A DNA stretch of 64,000 bases, taken from contig JAKOGI010000443.1 in assembly GCA_029747015.1 (NCBI GenBank), positions 516,501-580,500 on the forward strand. Direction: 5' to 3'. This stretch comes from Carnegiea gigantea. Lineage: Eukaryota > Streptophyta > Magnoliopsida > Caryophyllales > Cactaceae. Numbering within the stretch: position 1 is the first letter of the stretch; each line of letters begins with the position of its first letter. The notes under the pieces were generated by a model. That model was not told the origin of the DNA. It saw only the letters and a list, made by a program, of their open reading frames with translations, and ran no database searches. Positions 1-11,421 of this stretch are shown here, one piece after another. A program made the position numbers and the translations under genes.

Positions 1-1115
1 CAAATACAGATAAATATAGAGAAAATGGTGAAATGAAATGCGGGGCCCAACTGGATGAAGTTATAATTCAGATGCTTCAATATAATTAAAATGAATATTA
101 GGTTCGGGCCGTTACAATCAGAGTAGAGTTCTTTACACAATTGTTCTTGTTGTTCAATAATCTGCTCTTTAACAGATAACTCGAGTAATGAAATTGTTAG
201 TGCTACTTCTCGCTGTGCAGGCATTGCCTTCTCACCACGCTGGCTGCATGTAAATTCAATTTTCTGATGATTGTAAGCCTTACTTAATTTTTCAATAGGA
301 ACTGAGTGACCATTAATTGTAAATATTATTTGGTTTGTAGTATGAGTGCAGGGAGAATATAATCTTTGAAAATTATTTCCAATAATCATATCATTAGAGG
401 GTTGATCAGTAGCCCATAGAACTGGTATAATAAATTGAACTCTTCCTAATTCTATGGATAATTCTTCTATGGTTTCATTGTGGCTCATAACACTATTATC
501 AGCTATCCTTATTTGTAAAGAATTTTTAGCTCTTTTTCACATAAATTTAGAAAATAATAATCTTTTTCCAAAGTATACAGAACAACCACTATCTATGTAA
601 GCACACAATTCATATTTATTATATCCCTCTAAACAGATCTTTATTGGTATATGGATGCTATTAGGGTTTGTATTGGTAGTTTCATATGATATTTTCATAA
701 TCATATTTTTGACTAATTCATCCTCATAGATGGGTTCACTAACAGTTCTAGTTTTGCGCCCAATGACTATTCTATCTAGACTTGTTAACCGATCTAAACT
801 GGGTCTTGCAGCTTCAAAACTCATTCTACCCATTTCACTGGTTGGGCTAATTATATCATTTTCTTTAAGCTCTTTTTTAGTGGATGAAGATCCTCCTCCC
901 CAATATGATCTTGTACTCACGCTTCTTAATAGTTGAGGTTTAATGGTAATCTTACCTTCCTCATCAATTTTTATTATATTTTTCTTATTAATCTTTGTAG
1001 GATTGGCAAAATTAGATATCCATGAACGATCGATTTTTATATCTTGAGGGTTAGACTTGATTCTTTGGATCTTCTGCATGGGGGTAGGACTTTCAAATTT
1101 TTCTACTTCTATCAT
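1..1115 (-). pseudogene. Virus A aspartic protease fragment
   Basis: The minus frame 1115-537 is open for 192 codons and ends near a D-S-G catalytic motif (AYIDSGCS), the usual active-site triad position of a retroviral-type aspartic protease. After a frameshift near 537 the downstream half of the domain continues toward position 1, including a hydrophobic stretch and an IIGNNF-type motif like the conserved I-L-G segment that closes such proteases. It is the start of a protease-RT polyprotein whose RT part is outside the window. It is broken and not functional. Confidence 0.75.
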
Positions 1116-1129
1116 TGTTACTTTAATCT

Positions 1130-1724
1130 GAGGGTCTATCGTATTATCTAACTTGTAGATAATTTTTCAAAATATCCTTAAAGGATATCCTCCTCTTTTC
1201 GTGTCTATCCCGACTGTTTTAATCTTAAGGGATAAGAAGTTTTTTGCAAATTCATTCTTTAGACTTACATAATATCCAGGTCGACAGTTAAAACCTACTG
1301 ACCTATTACATAAATTAGTTTTTATCCCTGTGATTATCTGGTTATTAAATTTAGTATGTCTAGTATCACAGAGTAAAGCGTAAAGATCAATATCTTTACT
1401 ATAATATTGTAATGAAGTGATTTGAACTTGGACACTTCCGATGTGGATGTACCTATACTTTCTATCTTTGTTATACTTAAGGATATTTTTTCAATTAATA
1501 AGATTAACTTCCCCAATGTCATACTCATAATCCTTTATTTCCATATCTCCTTCTATCATTTCACATATGTATTTGCTTTTTAATTGAAAAATGAATTTTT
1601 TATAGATCATGTCTTTTTGGATTATGGGAAGAACCCAATCTCCTTTGACTTTTTCATGATTATTGTCCACCACAAACTCTTCTCCTTGAAGATCACCAAG
1701 GCTAACTGAACTACTTTCCATCAT
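1130..1724 (-). pseudogene. Virus A movement protein fragment (30K family)
   Basis: The minus-strand translation gives a segment with YIHIGSVQVQITSLQYY followed by an ITGIKTNLCNRS segment and a PGYYVSLKNE segment. These match in order the conserved blocks of caulimovirid 30K-superfamily movement proteins, which form tubules through plasmodesmata. The same blocks are seen in the intact movement protein at 60693-61880. The N-terminal part (1724-1491) continues in frame from the acidic capsid tail. A frameshift near 1495 and later stops break it. Confidence 0.75.
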
Positions 1725-3212
1725 ATGGCTAGTTTCTTCATAATCACTTTCTTCATATTCATTCTCCTCTATGATTTCAACAATTCCTTTGTTATTACCT
1801 AGGGCTAGGTCTAAAGCCTCATCTTCACTAAGCTCAACATAATCTAGGCTTCCTAATGTTTCAATAAGTTTGTTATTCTTTCTGTTTTTGTATTCATTAG
1901 CATAATGCCCTACTTCTCCACATGCCCAACATTTACAGTTGTTCTTTCCTGCCAGGCAATAGGCAGCCTTCCTAAAAAATCTATGCTTTTTAGGACTCGG
2001 TTTGGTGCAATATTTTCTTCTATATTTTTCTCTTCTCTACTTGTTAAAGCTCGTTTTCTTATAGAATTTTCTTTTTCTTCTATTCTCAGATTCTTTTTCC
2101 CATTGGTGAGGTGAATTCCAGCAAGTCAAGAACTGTTTCTTAATTTTCTTTTGCTTTTGAAGATCAAGACATTGTTCATTGACCCATTTTCGCAAATAGA
2201 AAATTCTCGATCCAAGGGTATCTACAACATCTGTTCATTCAAACCATGCCATGTATTTTTCATTAATTATAGAATTTATAGGATATGGCAACTTGTCATA
2301 AAACATGCCAAGATTGGTTTTATTATGCTCAATTTTATAATAATATTAACTGAATTCTGCAATATAATTTTCTAGGTATCTCATATCCCATAGTTCTATG
2401 TTGTTAATTTTTCTTTGCAATTCTCGTGCTTTTTCTTCAGAATCAATTTTTGCTCCGATGAATTCAGTTTCAATTTCTTTGCACAGACTTCTAAACATAG
2501 CAGCTGGTGTTTCCACCGTTCTTAATGTATTTTTACCATCTTCAATTAGTGAATCATACCAGTCAGCTACAATCTTAGAGAAACTATGTTCGATATAATT
2601 AAGAAAATTAGCCGCAGTCTATGTAGTATTAAGGTTTAGGACACTGTTCATTCCTCTTTTCTAGTGCTCAAATATTTTCTCTCTATTACGGGCTCCATCA
2701 ATGTTTAAAATATAATCAATTTGGCTAATTGGGGTAAGACCAATTTCTTCATAGGTGGTAGTTTTCCTTAGGATAAACCCGAAGGAAAAATTGCTTGTTC
2801 GTCCTGCAGGAACATACCTAGGTTTTAAGAAATAAGTATTTCTTCTAGAAGGTTCATCAAATTCTTCAAGTTTAGGAACGACATTATTAACAAGATTTGT
2901 CTCTGTTTCATGTAAGTCAATTTCTTCTCCGATTTTGTTAATCTCATTTTCGACAACCATTTTATCATATTTTTTATCTAATTTTCGTTTAATTTCTTCT
3001 AGTGGTAACGCATTAAGATCATCAAGTTTTATAAGATTCATTTGTTGATATATTTCTTCTTCTAGTTAGACATTATTAGTCTCTTGAATATCATCAGACA
3101 AAACATCATATTTATCACTAATAGCGCTCATGATTTTGTTTAGTTCTTCGGGATTTTGTTCTTTATCAAACATTTTTTGTAACTCTTCAAGACTATATTT
3201 TTCATACTCCAT
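1725..3212 (-). pseudogene. Virus A capsid protein remnant with zinc knuckle
   Basis: A minus-strand ATG at 3212 opens a frame (MEYEKYSLEELQKMFDKEQN) interrupted by one stop near 3070, then open again from 3041 to 2661. The core between about 2640 and 2150 resembles the intact array capsid: an aromatic EFSQYYYKIE segment, a YDKLPYP segment and a DTLGSR segment. Basic sequence then leads to a CCHC zinc knuckle near 1890-1945, CWACGEVGHYANEY, in which the last cysteine is replaced by tyrosine. An acidic tail follows. This is the layout of a caulimovirid capsid, in several frames. Confidence 0.75.
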
Positions 3213-3249
3213 CTTCTTTTTCTATCTTTTCAGTATATTTCTCTCTAGA

Positions 3250-3585
3250 CTATTCTCCTGTTTTCTTTTGGATTTTTATCACTTGTAAAGAAAAAGGAAT
3301 CTTGTTTTTTGAATTTTGGAAGGGATATTTATGCTGGAAAGGAGTGCTTATCATAGGACTAGACTTTTCACTATATCTAACTTCGTTAATAACAGAAAGA
3401 TGCACAATAGTTAATTGATTCTTAAGGTCTTTTAATCGAGTCTTAATTTTAGCTAATTCAACTTTTAATTCTAAAATTATATCAGTGATACAGTTTGGTT
3501 GAGGTGTTAATGAGATATTACCTTCCGGTGAGTGAACAATATATGAGTAATTAGGACTAGGACAAACAGGTGATGATTCAAGCAT
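3250..3585 (-). pseudogene. Small ORF after the virus A primer site, unknown
   Basis: This is a 111-codon open frame, the first after the primer site and upstream of the virus A capsid start. Residues about 30-65 (ILELKVELAKIKTRLKDLKNQL) have heptad-like leucine/isoleucine spacing typical of a coiled coil. I do not recognise the protein. A coiled-coil protein ahead of the capsid could be a virion-associated protein, but that is inference from position only. The whole element is decayed, so the ORF may have been longer. Confidence 0.4.
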
Positions 3586-3661
3586 TAATCACTGCTAATC
3601 TCAGTTAATTAGCTTAATTAATCATTAATTAACTTAATAATCTCAATTATTTTTGTGCACG

Positions 3662-3675
3662 TGGCTCTGATACTA
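3662..3675 (-). promoter_or_regulatory. Virus A tRNA-Met primer binding site
   Basis: On the minus strand this reads TAGTATCAGAGCCA, one base from the 14-nt complement of the plant initiator tRNA-Met 3' end found intact in the array (58882-58895). It lies just upstream of the first virus A ORF, where caulimovirids prime minus-strand synthesis. Confidence 0.75.
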
Positions 3676-3929
3676 GATGAAAGAGAACGTTGAGATCTAT
3701 TAGTGGCCAAAAAACCACAAACACTTTTTTCAATTTTTTGAAAGTACAGTTTTTAAGGATTGAGGGTAGATTTGCAAATATAAAAAGTTTAAGAGCTTAA
3801 AAGAAAATGTAAACAGTGAATGGTCCCCTTAAAATAGTTTCCACAGACTATTGTGTACTTTTAAACATATTCTAATAACATGATCCCTTAATTATAATTT
3901 TCACACAAAGTGGGGTACCTGGCAGTGAT
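3676..3929. other. No recognised feature between virus A and the LINE end
   Basis: AT-rich sequence without an ORF. It could be virus A leader sequence upstream of the primer site or the 3' end of the L1 LINE. I see no clear boundary between the two. Confidence 0.4.
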
Positions 3930-4250
3930 TTTTTCCATTTTAATCCGTGGGCAATGCTCTAGCCTCATCAACAGTGGCCATATCGAAACCTTGGCAATGG
4001 CTAACACCAGTTAGGAGCACATTCCCATCATGGCTACGCAAGACAACGCCCTAACTTGAGAAAATGCCCCGAACAGACCTACATCAAAATTCAGTTTCAC
4101 ATGGGTAGCTATTAGTGGTGTCCAGGCGATGGGTGAGACACCGTATGAAGAGCATGTTGCATATCACAATGCTTATGGAAGCTATGGACAATCACAATGA
4201 CTCTTGCCCAGAATTTCCAAGTTTTGAAAATAAATTGGCTCTAGGTGTTC
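3930..4250 (-). pseudogene. L1 LINE fragment 1: C-terminal RNase H
   Basis: The minus-strand translation, in shifting frames, gives VKLNFDVGLFG, then a HDGNVLLTGVSHCQGFD segment and VDEARAL. This is the order of the beta-strand with catalytic Asp, the second strand and the catalytic-Glu helix of the RNase H domain at the end of many plant L1 elements. The segment ends exactly at the target duplication of the gypsy element at 4251-9145, and the LINE resumes on its far side at 9146. Confidence 0.65.
4246..4250. repeat. 5-bp target site duplication (left) of gypsy element
   Basis: TGTTC directly precedes the LTR start TGATGG and is repeated at 9146-9150 directly after the LTR end CCATCA. Five base pairs is the usual Ty3/gypsy duplication length. 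Confidence 0.9.
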
Positions 4251-5526
4251 TGATGGATGCATGTAAGAACTCAACTCACATTTAGGATTGAATGTAAGCT
4301 AGCTAAGAACGCTTGAATTTTAGCTTGCATTTTAATGAATCCAATGAGATGAAGGGGAGATAGAACGAAACTAAACCTATGCTTGGATACAGAAATCACC
4401 ACCAAGAATATGCTTAGGGCCCTTCATGTTATTTAGGATACATAAACACTACGTAAATAAGGATTAAGACTCACTTGATAACCACCTAGCTCGACCTAAG
4501 CAAGGATAAGCAGGTAAAGTGTTTAAGATGTTCAAAGAAGCAAAGCTCAACTTTCTTTGTTCAATACTCAAAGTTGATTACAAAATGAGCATCCAAAAGC
4601 CCCTTATACACGTACATCCCTTGCTGGCTATGAAGGGAGGAGGTTTCTTCCTACATAGGAAACCTCTAAACTAGTTTAAGTTCACAAAACTTACAAAGCA
4701 TGCTAAATTAAGCTAATTACAAGCAATGAGTCTAGCAAATCAAAATACTAATGACTAAACTCAACTGTAATCATGTTAATTAGCTTAAAGGACTTTCTTG
4801 CACATGGAAGAGAGAGAAAAATGGCTACTGTCCCTCCCCCTTTGCGATTAACCAATCGGATTGTGCTTGGTGTCTTCTCCTTTGCATTGTAGTGGTTACA
4901 TGCATTACGTAGGCATTAAGGAGAGCATGAGGATGTCTCCAACTATCCTACGTATCCAACAAGGTAAGGAAACAACTTTAACAAACCCTTCTAAGAGCAA
5001 AAAGCTCTTGGTTAAGTAATCGGGCTCCAAGAGCCAGTCTTTGCTTGGTTTTGGTGCAGCCACGTGTCCTTTGCTTTTGCTGACTTTCACTTGGTTTCCT
5101 TGCTTGAGGGGAATCCTCAGGATGTTAACAGACACGCCCTCTAAATATGAAATCAAGCTTAAATCAGGTTTAAGGTGCTTAAAATACTTAATAAACTAAA
5201 CCGGGTCAGATTAGGCACTAATCCAACATGGTTAACAAGATGTGCTTGAATCTTCAACTTGTGCTTGATTTAACTTGACCTTCTTTACATGCCTTGGTAG
5301 CTAACTTTCTTAAGTATCATATTAAGCAAAAAGATTAGACTTAAACCTCACGGAGGCCTAATAAATAACGTGCACAATACCGGGTTTATGCATGGTCTCT
5401 AACCGGGGTAGCTCAGATTTTGGTCTTTGCAATGCTAAGACCATCTCTTGGACTTTGGCTCCCAACCTTGGACTTCCCTGACTAGTTTGAAGGCCTAAAG
5501 CATGTTACATTGATGGACCTCCATCA
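4251..5526 (-). repeat. 3' LTR of the gypsy element
   Basis: 1276 bp starting TGATGG and ending CCATCA, colinear with 7879-9145. Visible divergence and small indels between the two LTRs show that this is not a very recent insertion. The short open frame at 4905-5156 lies in LTR sequence, with a similar one in the other LTR at 8531-8716. I do not consider it a gene. Confidence 0.9.
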
Positions 5527-5990
5527 TCATCCCTTGTCAAGGAGAATTTGCCCTCAAATCTGCTAGATAATTATCTTCCAAGTATAGACTTAAATCTACC
5601 ACGTTAAACATGGCTGATGTGCCATAGTTGCCAGGCAAATCAACCTTATAAGCATTGTCAGTAAATCTTTCTACGATCTCAAAGAGGCCATATGCTCTTT
5701 GCATAAGCTTGCTTTTGTGTTTTGAAGGAAAACACTCTTCCCTTCAATGGATCCATATGAGAACTTCCGGCTAAAATATGACTAAGCACTCAAAATAGCT
5801 TTCTTTAGTCTTAAAAGCTGTCTTCCATTTCTCATCTTCTTTTATTCAAATCTGATAGCAACCACTCCTTAAATCAATCTTGGAAAACACCTTTGAACCA
5901 TATAATTCATCTAGCATATCCTCAAATCTAGGTATAGGGTACCTATACTTGATTGTAATCTCATTATCTGGAAAAACATGGTTAAAACGT
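5527..5990 (-). pseudogene. Gypsy pol remnants: RT start joined to integrase end
   Basis: From 5990 down, the minus strand encodes [19 protein letters not shown] and [10 protein letters not shown], the first conserved block of Ty3/gypsy reverse transcriptase. It is cut off after about 60 residues. From about 5720 down it encodes a segment with DNAYKVDLPGNYG and FNVVDLSLYLEDN, the extreme C-terminus of the integrase. Everything between is absent, so the deletion removed the catalytic YxDD box, RNase H and the integrase core. The sequence just before the LTR (5527-5545) contains a short AAGGGATGA purine run that may be the polypurine tract. Confidence 0.75.
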
Positions 5991-6717
5991 TTAATGAATG
6001 AGATGGCTAATGGATGGCTTAGAGTGCACCTTTGAACTCATCTTAAATAGCAAGAATCCGTTCCTTAAAAGCTCTAAATTCATGACAAGAAGCTTGAAGT
6101 AATGGTTCACTACAAGTGAAAGGTCCAAGTGCTCATAGTTGTTTTGTTGTTTGCTTTTATGGAGTTGGGAAGGGGATGAAGGGACTAAGGTAATCTTTTT
6201 CCCTCCTTTGGAAAAAGTGTAAGTGTTTTGATTACTGTCATATATAACCTTTCTATCAAACATCCATGGTCTTCCTAGCAACATATTGCATGCATCCATC
6301 TGAATCACGTCACACCATAACTCATATTGATAGTTCTTTCCAATGGAGAAAGAAATCAAGCATTTAGAGTTCACTTGTAACCCTTTGCCCAGATTAAGCC
6401 ATTGGATATTATAGGGTTCTATGATAGACAGAAGCATGGAGATTAAGTTTCTTCACTATGCTACATGAAACAACATTAGCACAGCTCTGACCATCAATAA
6501 TCAAAAAGCATACTTTCCCTTGGACTATGCATATGGAATAAAATATGTTCTCTCTTCGCTCATATTTATCGCCTCTTAGGCCACTCAAAGCTCTTCTCAA
6601 AGCAAGCATTTCTCCCATATCAGCTCCCTTCTCAACTTCTTCTTGACTCTCCTCTTGTTCTTCTGTTAAATAAACTTCATTTTCCTCCTCATTCTTTTCC
6701 TCCTCATTGCCTTCCAT
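5991..6717 (-). pseudogene. Gypsy aspartic protease region
   Basis: The minus-strand frames 6717-6409 and 6437-5991 overlap and together give a Ty3/gypsy protease. It has an active-site-like LIIDGQSCANVVS segment (D-G in place of D-T/S-G, as in many plant gypsy proteases) and a CNMLLGRPWMFDRKV segment matching the closing I-L-G-R-P-W motif. A frameshift in the overlap splits the domain. An acidic, glutamate-rich linker (EEENEVYLTEEQEE) precedes it. Confidence 0.75.
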
Positions 6718-7754
6718 TTGGCCAAATTAATAACCTTACATTTTCGGTAGTTTGTAGCTATGTGCCCAAATCCTTGACACTTAAAACACCTTTTAGTGCC
6801 TAAAGGAGTAGGATTAGGTCTAATTTGTGGAGGTAGGCTTTTTTGTGGAGTAAAGGGATGATTAAGCATAGGTTTGGGTAAAAGGAATTGAGCTCCCTTG
6901 ATAAAGGGTTGGCTCTGAGTTGGGGATCTTAGAAAATCACGTTTAAAGGGCCTGGACTTTCATTGTTGCTAAACGTTATGGGTTAGAACACAAGGATCAT
7001 TGAAAGTTAAGTATTGTTGTAATTCAACCACATTAGAATACTTAGGATCAAGACCCCCTAAATATCTAACAGTGGTTTGGTCTTCAGGCTCTTGAATATT
7101 ATACTTGATTAGAAGTTTTTCAAACACTCTGGTATACTCCTCAACACTCATACTTCCTTGAGTTACGTTCCGTGATTGGAAGTAACTGTCTTGTATCTAG
7201 GAGGCGGGTAAATACCGAGATTTGAGCTTGGATTTTATCTTTTCCCATGTTCTATTCTTCTCCTTTCGGTTTCTTACTTAGCACAGAAATTTATCCCCCA
7301 AGGTGAAGCATATTTTATTCGTCTAAGGACTACTAATTTCACCTTCTTATCCTCAGGGATCTCTTTGTAATCAAAGATCCTTTCAACGATATACATCCAC
7401 TCCAAAACTCATTCGGGTCTAACTTGCCTTCAAATTCTAGAATTTTAATCCTAAAATTATTAGAATTGGCTTGTTGTCTACGCTGCCTTCATGCCCTTTT
7501 TTGAGGCTCACCCTCACTTAAAGAACTTAAGGGATTGCTAGCTTCTTCATCCTTATCTCCACGAAAAGAACAGGTTGGGCTAGCTAAAGCTTTCTTCTTC
7601 TGTTTCATTGCTTCGCCCAATTCACGCTTCAAGTACTATTTTGATTCTTGTATTCTAGATTAGTGTTCTTGAGCTCTTGATTAGAAGATGAAATAGTTTG
7701 ATAACTTTGCATCACCGCATCAGATTTCTCATCAAAAGTCATGCTTTCACTCAT
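6718..7754 (-). pseudogene. Gypsy gag with zinc knuckle
   Basis: An ATG at 7754 (MSESMTFDEKSDAVM) opens near the primer site. The frame is broken several times. The 7151-6969 segment (MSVEEYTRVFEKLLIKYNI) matches the retrotransposon gag helical domain, and CFKCQGFGHIATNYRK near 6810-6755 is a CCHC zinc knuckle whose last cysteine has become tyrosine. It is nonfunctional. Confidence 0.7.
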
Positions 7755-7862
7755 GGTTGAATTTGAATTCAAATGGATTTGTGTTTCGGTTTGTGTTTAG
7801 GGTATGTGTTTAGGCTGATTGAAAACATGTGGGCAGTTCGTTTCAAGGCCAAGAGAAACTTA

Positions 7863-7874
7863 GCTCTGATACCA
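7863..7874 (-). promoter_or_regulatory. Gypsy primer binding site (tRNA-Met-i)
   Basis: The minus strand reads TGGTATCAGAGC, complementary to the 3' end of initiator tRNA-Met. It lies 4 nt inside the 5' LTR end at 7879, as expected for this class. Confidence 0.88.
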
Positions 7875-7878
7875 AAGT

Positions 7879-9145
7879 TGATGGATACACACAAGAACTC
7901 AACTCACATTCAAGATTGAATGCAAGCTAGCTAAGAGCACTTGAACTTTAGCTTGAGTTGTAGTGAATCTGAACAAGATAAAGGGGAGATAGAATGAAAC
8001 TAAACCTATTCTTGGATATAGAAATCACCATCAAAAACAAGCTTAGGGCCCCAAAGCTTATTTGGGATACAGAAACACCATGTAAACAAGGATTAAGACT
8101 CACTTGATCACCACTTAGCTCAGCCTAAGCAAGGATAAGCAAGTAAAGTGTTTAAGATGTTCAAAGGAGCAAAGCTAAACTTTCTTCCTTCAATACTCAA
8201 AGCTAACTACAAAATGAGCTTCCAAAGCCCCTTATACACATCCATCCCTTGTTGCCTAAGAAGGAAGGACGTTTCTTCCCACTTAGAAAACCTCTAATCT
8301 AGTTTAAGTTCACAGAATTTATGAAGCATGCGGAATTAAGCTAATTACAAACAATAAGTCTAGAACTCAAACTACTGATGACTAAACTCAACCTTAATCA
8401 TGTTAATTAGCTTAAAGGACTTTCTTACACATAGAGGAGAGATTAAATTGCTATTGTCCCTCCCCCTTTGCAGCTAGCCAACCAGATTGTGCTTGGTATC
8501 TTCTCCCTTACATTCTAGTGGTTACATGCATTATGTAGGAATTAAGGAGAGTATGAGGATATTTCCAGCTGTCCTAAGTATCCAACAAGGCAAGAAGACA
8601 ACTCTAACAAACCCTTCTAAGAGGGAAAACCTCTTGGTGAAGTAATCGAGCTCAAAGAGCCGATTTTTGCTCGATTTTGGTGCAGCCATGTGCCCCTTGC
8701 TTTTGTTGATTTTCACTTGATTTCCCTGCTAGGGGGAATCCTCATGATGTTAACAAACCCCACCAATAAGAAATCAAGCTTAAATTAGGTTTAAGGTGCT
8801 TAAAACACCAAATAAACCAAACCAGGTCAGATTAAGCACTAATCTAGCATGGTTAACACTATTTGCTTGAATCTTCAACTTGTGCTTGATTTAACTTAAA
8901 ATTATTTGCATGCCTTGGCAGCTAACATCCTTAAGTATCATACTGAGTAAAAAGATTGGGCTAACCTCATATAGGCCTAAGACATAGCGTGCACAAAACT
9001 GGGTTTATGCATGGTCTCTAAACTGGGTAAGTATGATTTTGGTCATTACAATGCTAGGACCATCACTTGGACTTTGGCTTCCATCCTTGGACTTCCTTAA
9101 CTGGCTTGAATACCTAAATCATGCTGCATTAATGGACCTCCATCA
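7879..9145 (-). repeat. 5' LTR of the gypsy element
   Basis: 1267 bp colinear with 4251-5526 and with the same TGATGG/CCATCA termini. It should hold the element promoter, but I could not place a TATA box with confidence. Confidence 0.9.
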
Positions 9146-9928
9146 TGTTCCAAGACTCCTGCATAACTGCAAGAAACTCACCAAATAATCGTCATCAAGT
9201 GACTCCTTAGTCTTAACAATGCAGTCAGCAAAAGTACGAAATCTGCTAGGCCAGAAGGTTGCATCTAGAAGACTTCCTCCCTAAACATGAATGACAAGAG
9301 GGCTTTCAAGGATGGAAAGTGATGTCGTGCCCTTGGCATGGCTGCACACGCTGCGAGATATGGAGAAGCTAGGGACCTTGCTGAAATATTGGACGTGTGG
9401 GAAGGGCTCCAACACACAGGCGCCCCAACCAAATAACTTGATTTGGGAAGGGACATTACAACTCCACATGGGCTAGCAAAGTTATCTGTCATGAGAAGAG
9501 GATGAACTGAGCTATCAAATACATCAGTTACAAGCATGGGGTATGTCGACTAGATGGTAAAAAAGCCATGTGACTTAGGGGACCAGTTGAGCCCTCATAG
9601 CAAAATAAAAAAAGAAAGTGGGAGAGTGAACCCCCCCTTGTCAAATGTCCCTGCTTGGGATAATATGACCACTAGGACAGCCATTAACAAGAAAAGAAAA
9701 AATAGGCTGACTTAACACACCTCATGACCAGGTCGACTCACTCTGGGTTAATGCCTAATGCTAACATAACCCCAAATAAGAAAAAGGTCATTCAACTTTA
9801 TCAAATGCTTTAGACACGTTTAGCTTAACAACCATGGAAGCATTTGAGCAAGTGTCATCTCTTATGGTATGATAATTGCAAAGGCGATGATGATATTATT
9901 AGAGATCAAACGTCCCTGAGTGAAGGCA
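9146..9928 (-). pseudogene. L1 LINE fragment 2: reverse transcriptase and zf-RVT region
   Basis: From 9928 down, the minus strand encodes AFTQGRLISNNIIIAF, then NVSKAFDKVE (the RT motif A region with catalytic Asp), WVDLVMRCVKSAYFSFLVNG, and HIIPSRDI. These are consecutive L1 reverse transcriptase blocks, in shifting frames. Near 9480-9280 a PSQIKLFGWGACV segment resembles the zinc-binding zf-RVT region near the end of plant LINE ORF2. The YxDD box is not clearly seen, so an internal deletion is likely. The first five bases (9146-9150) are the right copy of the gypsy target duplication. Confidence 0.7.
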
Positions 9929-9949
9929 CCACTACTAGAAAAAGGATTT

Positions 9950-10200
9950 CTAAAAACAAAGAAAACTGTCGTTAAAAGTGCATTTTTTTGTCATTAGAAC
10001 TTTTAACGATAAAAAAAATAGTTGGCCGTCGTTTGTCGTTATTAGTCTCGTCGTTAATTGCAATAATGGCAATTTGAAAATTTTCGTCGTTATCACCAAT
10101 AACGACAATACAAGTTCTTATCGTTATTAATTAGTTAATAACAACGAACAATTTGACAATAACAACCAAACTATTGATCGAGGATATATATCAACGACGT
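9950..10200. repeat. Subterminal repeats of the CACTA-like element
   Basis: A cluster of short direct and inverted copies of GTCGTTA and TAACGAC words follows the left terminus. In CACTA elements such clusters bind the transposase; here that role is inferred. Confidence 0.5.
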
Positions 10201-11403
10201 ATTTTTTTTATTGTGATTGATCAGGGTTAGTTTCTGTGACCAATATGTTTATCGTTAGAAGTTACAATTGTGGAAAATAAATAATGACTAATTTTTGTTG
10301 TGAATGAGGTGAGAAATGTGAAACAACCTTCTTAGCCAGCAACCTTTAAGGCTATTATGGCTCCTAAATAATACTGATAATATAATTATTATTCATATGT
10401 GTATTTATTTGACAATTCATGATTAAATAATATAAGAGAACTGAAAAGACTAAAGTTAAAAAAATATGATTTGATAGACTCTCTTGAATGTAATAATTAC
10501 AAAGTCAATATCACACATAACCGCCATTGAAACTGGCAATGCATCTCTAAAATTTCACTTAAAAAATGTAAATGATATTACTCAAGAAAAAAAAAAGGCT
10601 GAAGTCATTGATAAATAGTTTAAAGTCTTCAAAGGCCTGCAAAAGAAGAAAGCAAATATATATAGAAGTTATAATTCTTCATACCAAGAATCAAGTTAGA
10701 ATACACGTATGTATAACGAGGACTGCAATAATTAGAAACCACGCACAAGCAGGGTCAATTTTATGGGTACAAGGTTAGTCAATCTCCCTCTTTCAAGACA
10801 CTCTAAGGCTAAGTGAATATAGTGCAATACAGTTCTAAGAAGACCACAAAGATAAACAGGTAACAATGTAGAAACTAGTCCTAGGACAACAAATAATTCT
10901 CAAATTGGAATTGCGATGAGGAAGACAGGATGTCCTAACCCTTCGGACATAATTATATTCTCAAATTTCACAACAGTCCCGCACAACAGCCAAAACCTTG
11001 CTTGATCTCATAATAAAGTAAGCAGACCTGACCGAATGGAATATACATCATAGCATTCAGCATGGTCCCGCACTGATGACTAATGCATGAGCTCAAAGAA
11101 TGTGAGGATATCATTACCTTTTTGTTCTCCACATAACTGAATGAATCTTGGTGAGCAGCTAAAATTCTACATCACTGCAAAGAAGATGGTTCATTACTTC
11201 TTCCTCAAATGGTTACATGAAAGTTCCTAATCAAATCTGCAGTATTATTCTTAATATCTTCAAGCAAAACCTACTTTATGAAATGCTCGATCAGCTCATA
11301 CAGTCTCCTCAGAATGTATGAAACTTGATTATGACACTTTGCTAGTGTAAACAGCAGGATCCCCCCGGACCAATATGCAAGATTGCTAAAGGATTAGAAA
11401 AAG
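10201..11403. other. CACTA-like element interior, no gene seen
   Basis: AT-rich sequence with only short open frames and no recognisable domain. Nothing resembling a transposase was found on either strand. Confidence 0.45.
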
Positions 11404-11421
11404 TTGTACTGTAGTCATTAC
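11404..11421. repeat. 18-bp target site duplication (left) of RTE LINE
   Basis: TTGTACTGTAGTCATTAC here is repeated without mismatch at 12362-12379, flanking the LINE insertion exactly. Confidence 0.93.

Larger units (their letters stand above)
1..3675 (-). mobile_element. Degenerate endogenous pararetrovirus, virus A
   Basis: Read on the minus strand, this stretch gives a tRNA-Met primer site, a small ORF, a capsid region with a zinc knuckle, a 30K-type movement protein and an aspartic protease, all broken by stops and frameshifts. The gene content and the absence of gag/integrase features point to Caulimoviridae. The reverse transcriptase would lie to the left of the window. It is distinct in sequence from the array at 22823-64000 and far more decayed. 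In it the reading frame runs without a stop from the acidic capsid tail into the movement protein, so capsid and movement protein were probably one ORF, as in cavemoviruses. Confidence 0.85.
4251..9145 (-). mobile_element. Ty3/gypsy LTR retrotransposon, pol largely deleted
   Basis: A 4.9-kb element on the minus strand, bounded by two LTRs of about 1.27 kb with perfect TGATGG/CCATCA ends and a 5-bp target duplication. The primer site is next to the right LTR. The internal region of only about 2.35 kb holds gag, protease, the first part of RT and the very end of integrase; the rest of RT, RNase H and most of integrase are missing. It is non-autonomous and inserted into the L1 LINE. Confidence 0.92.
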
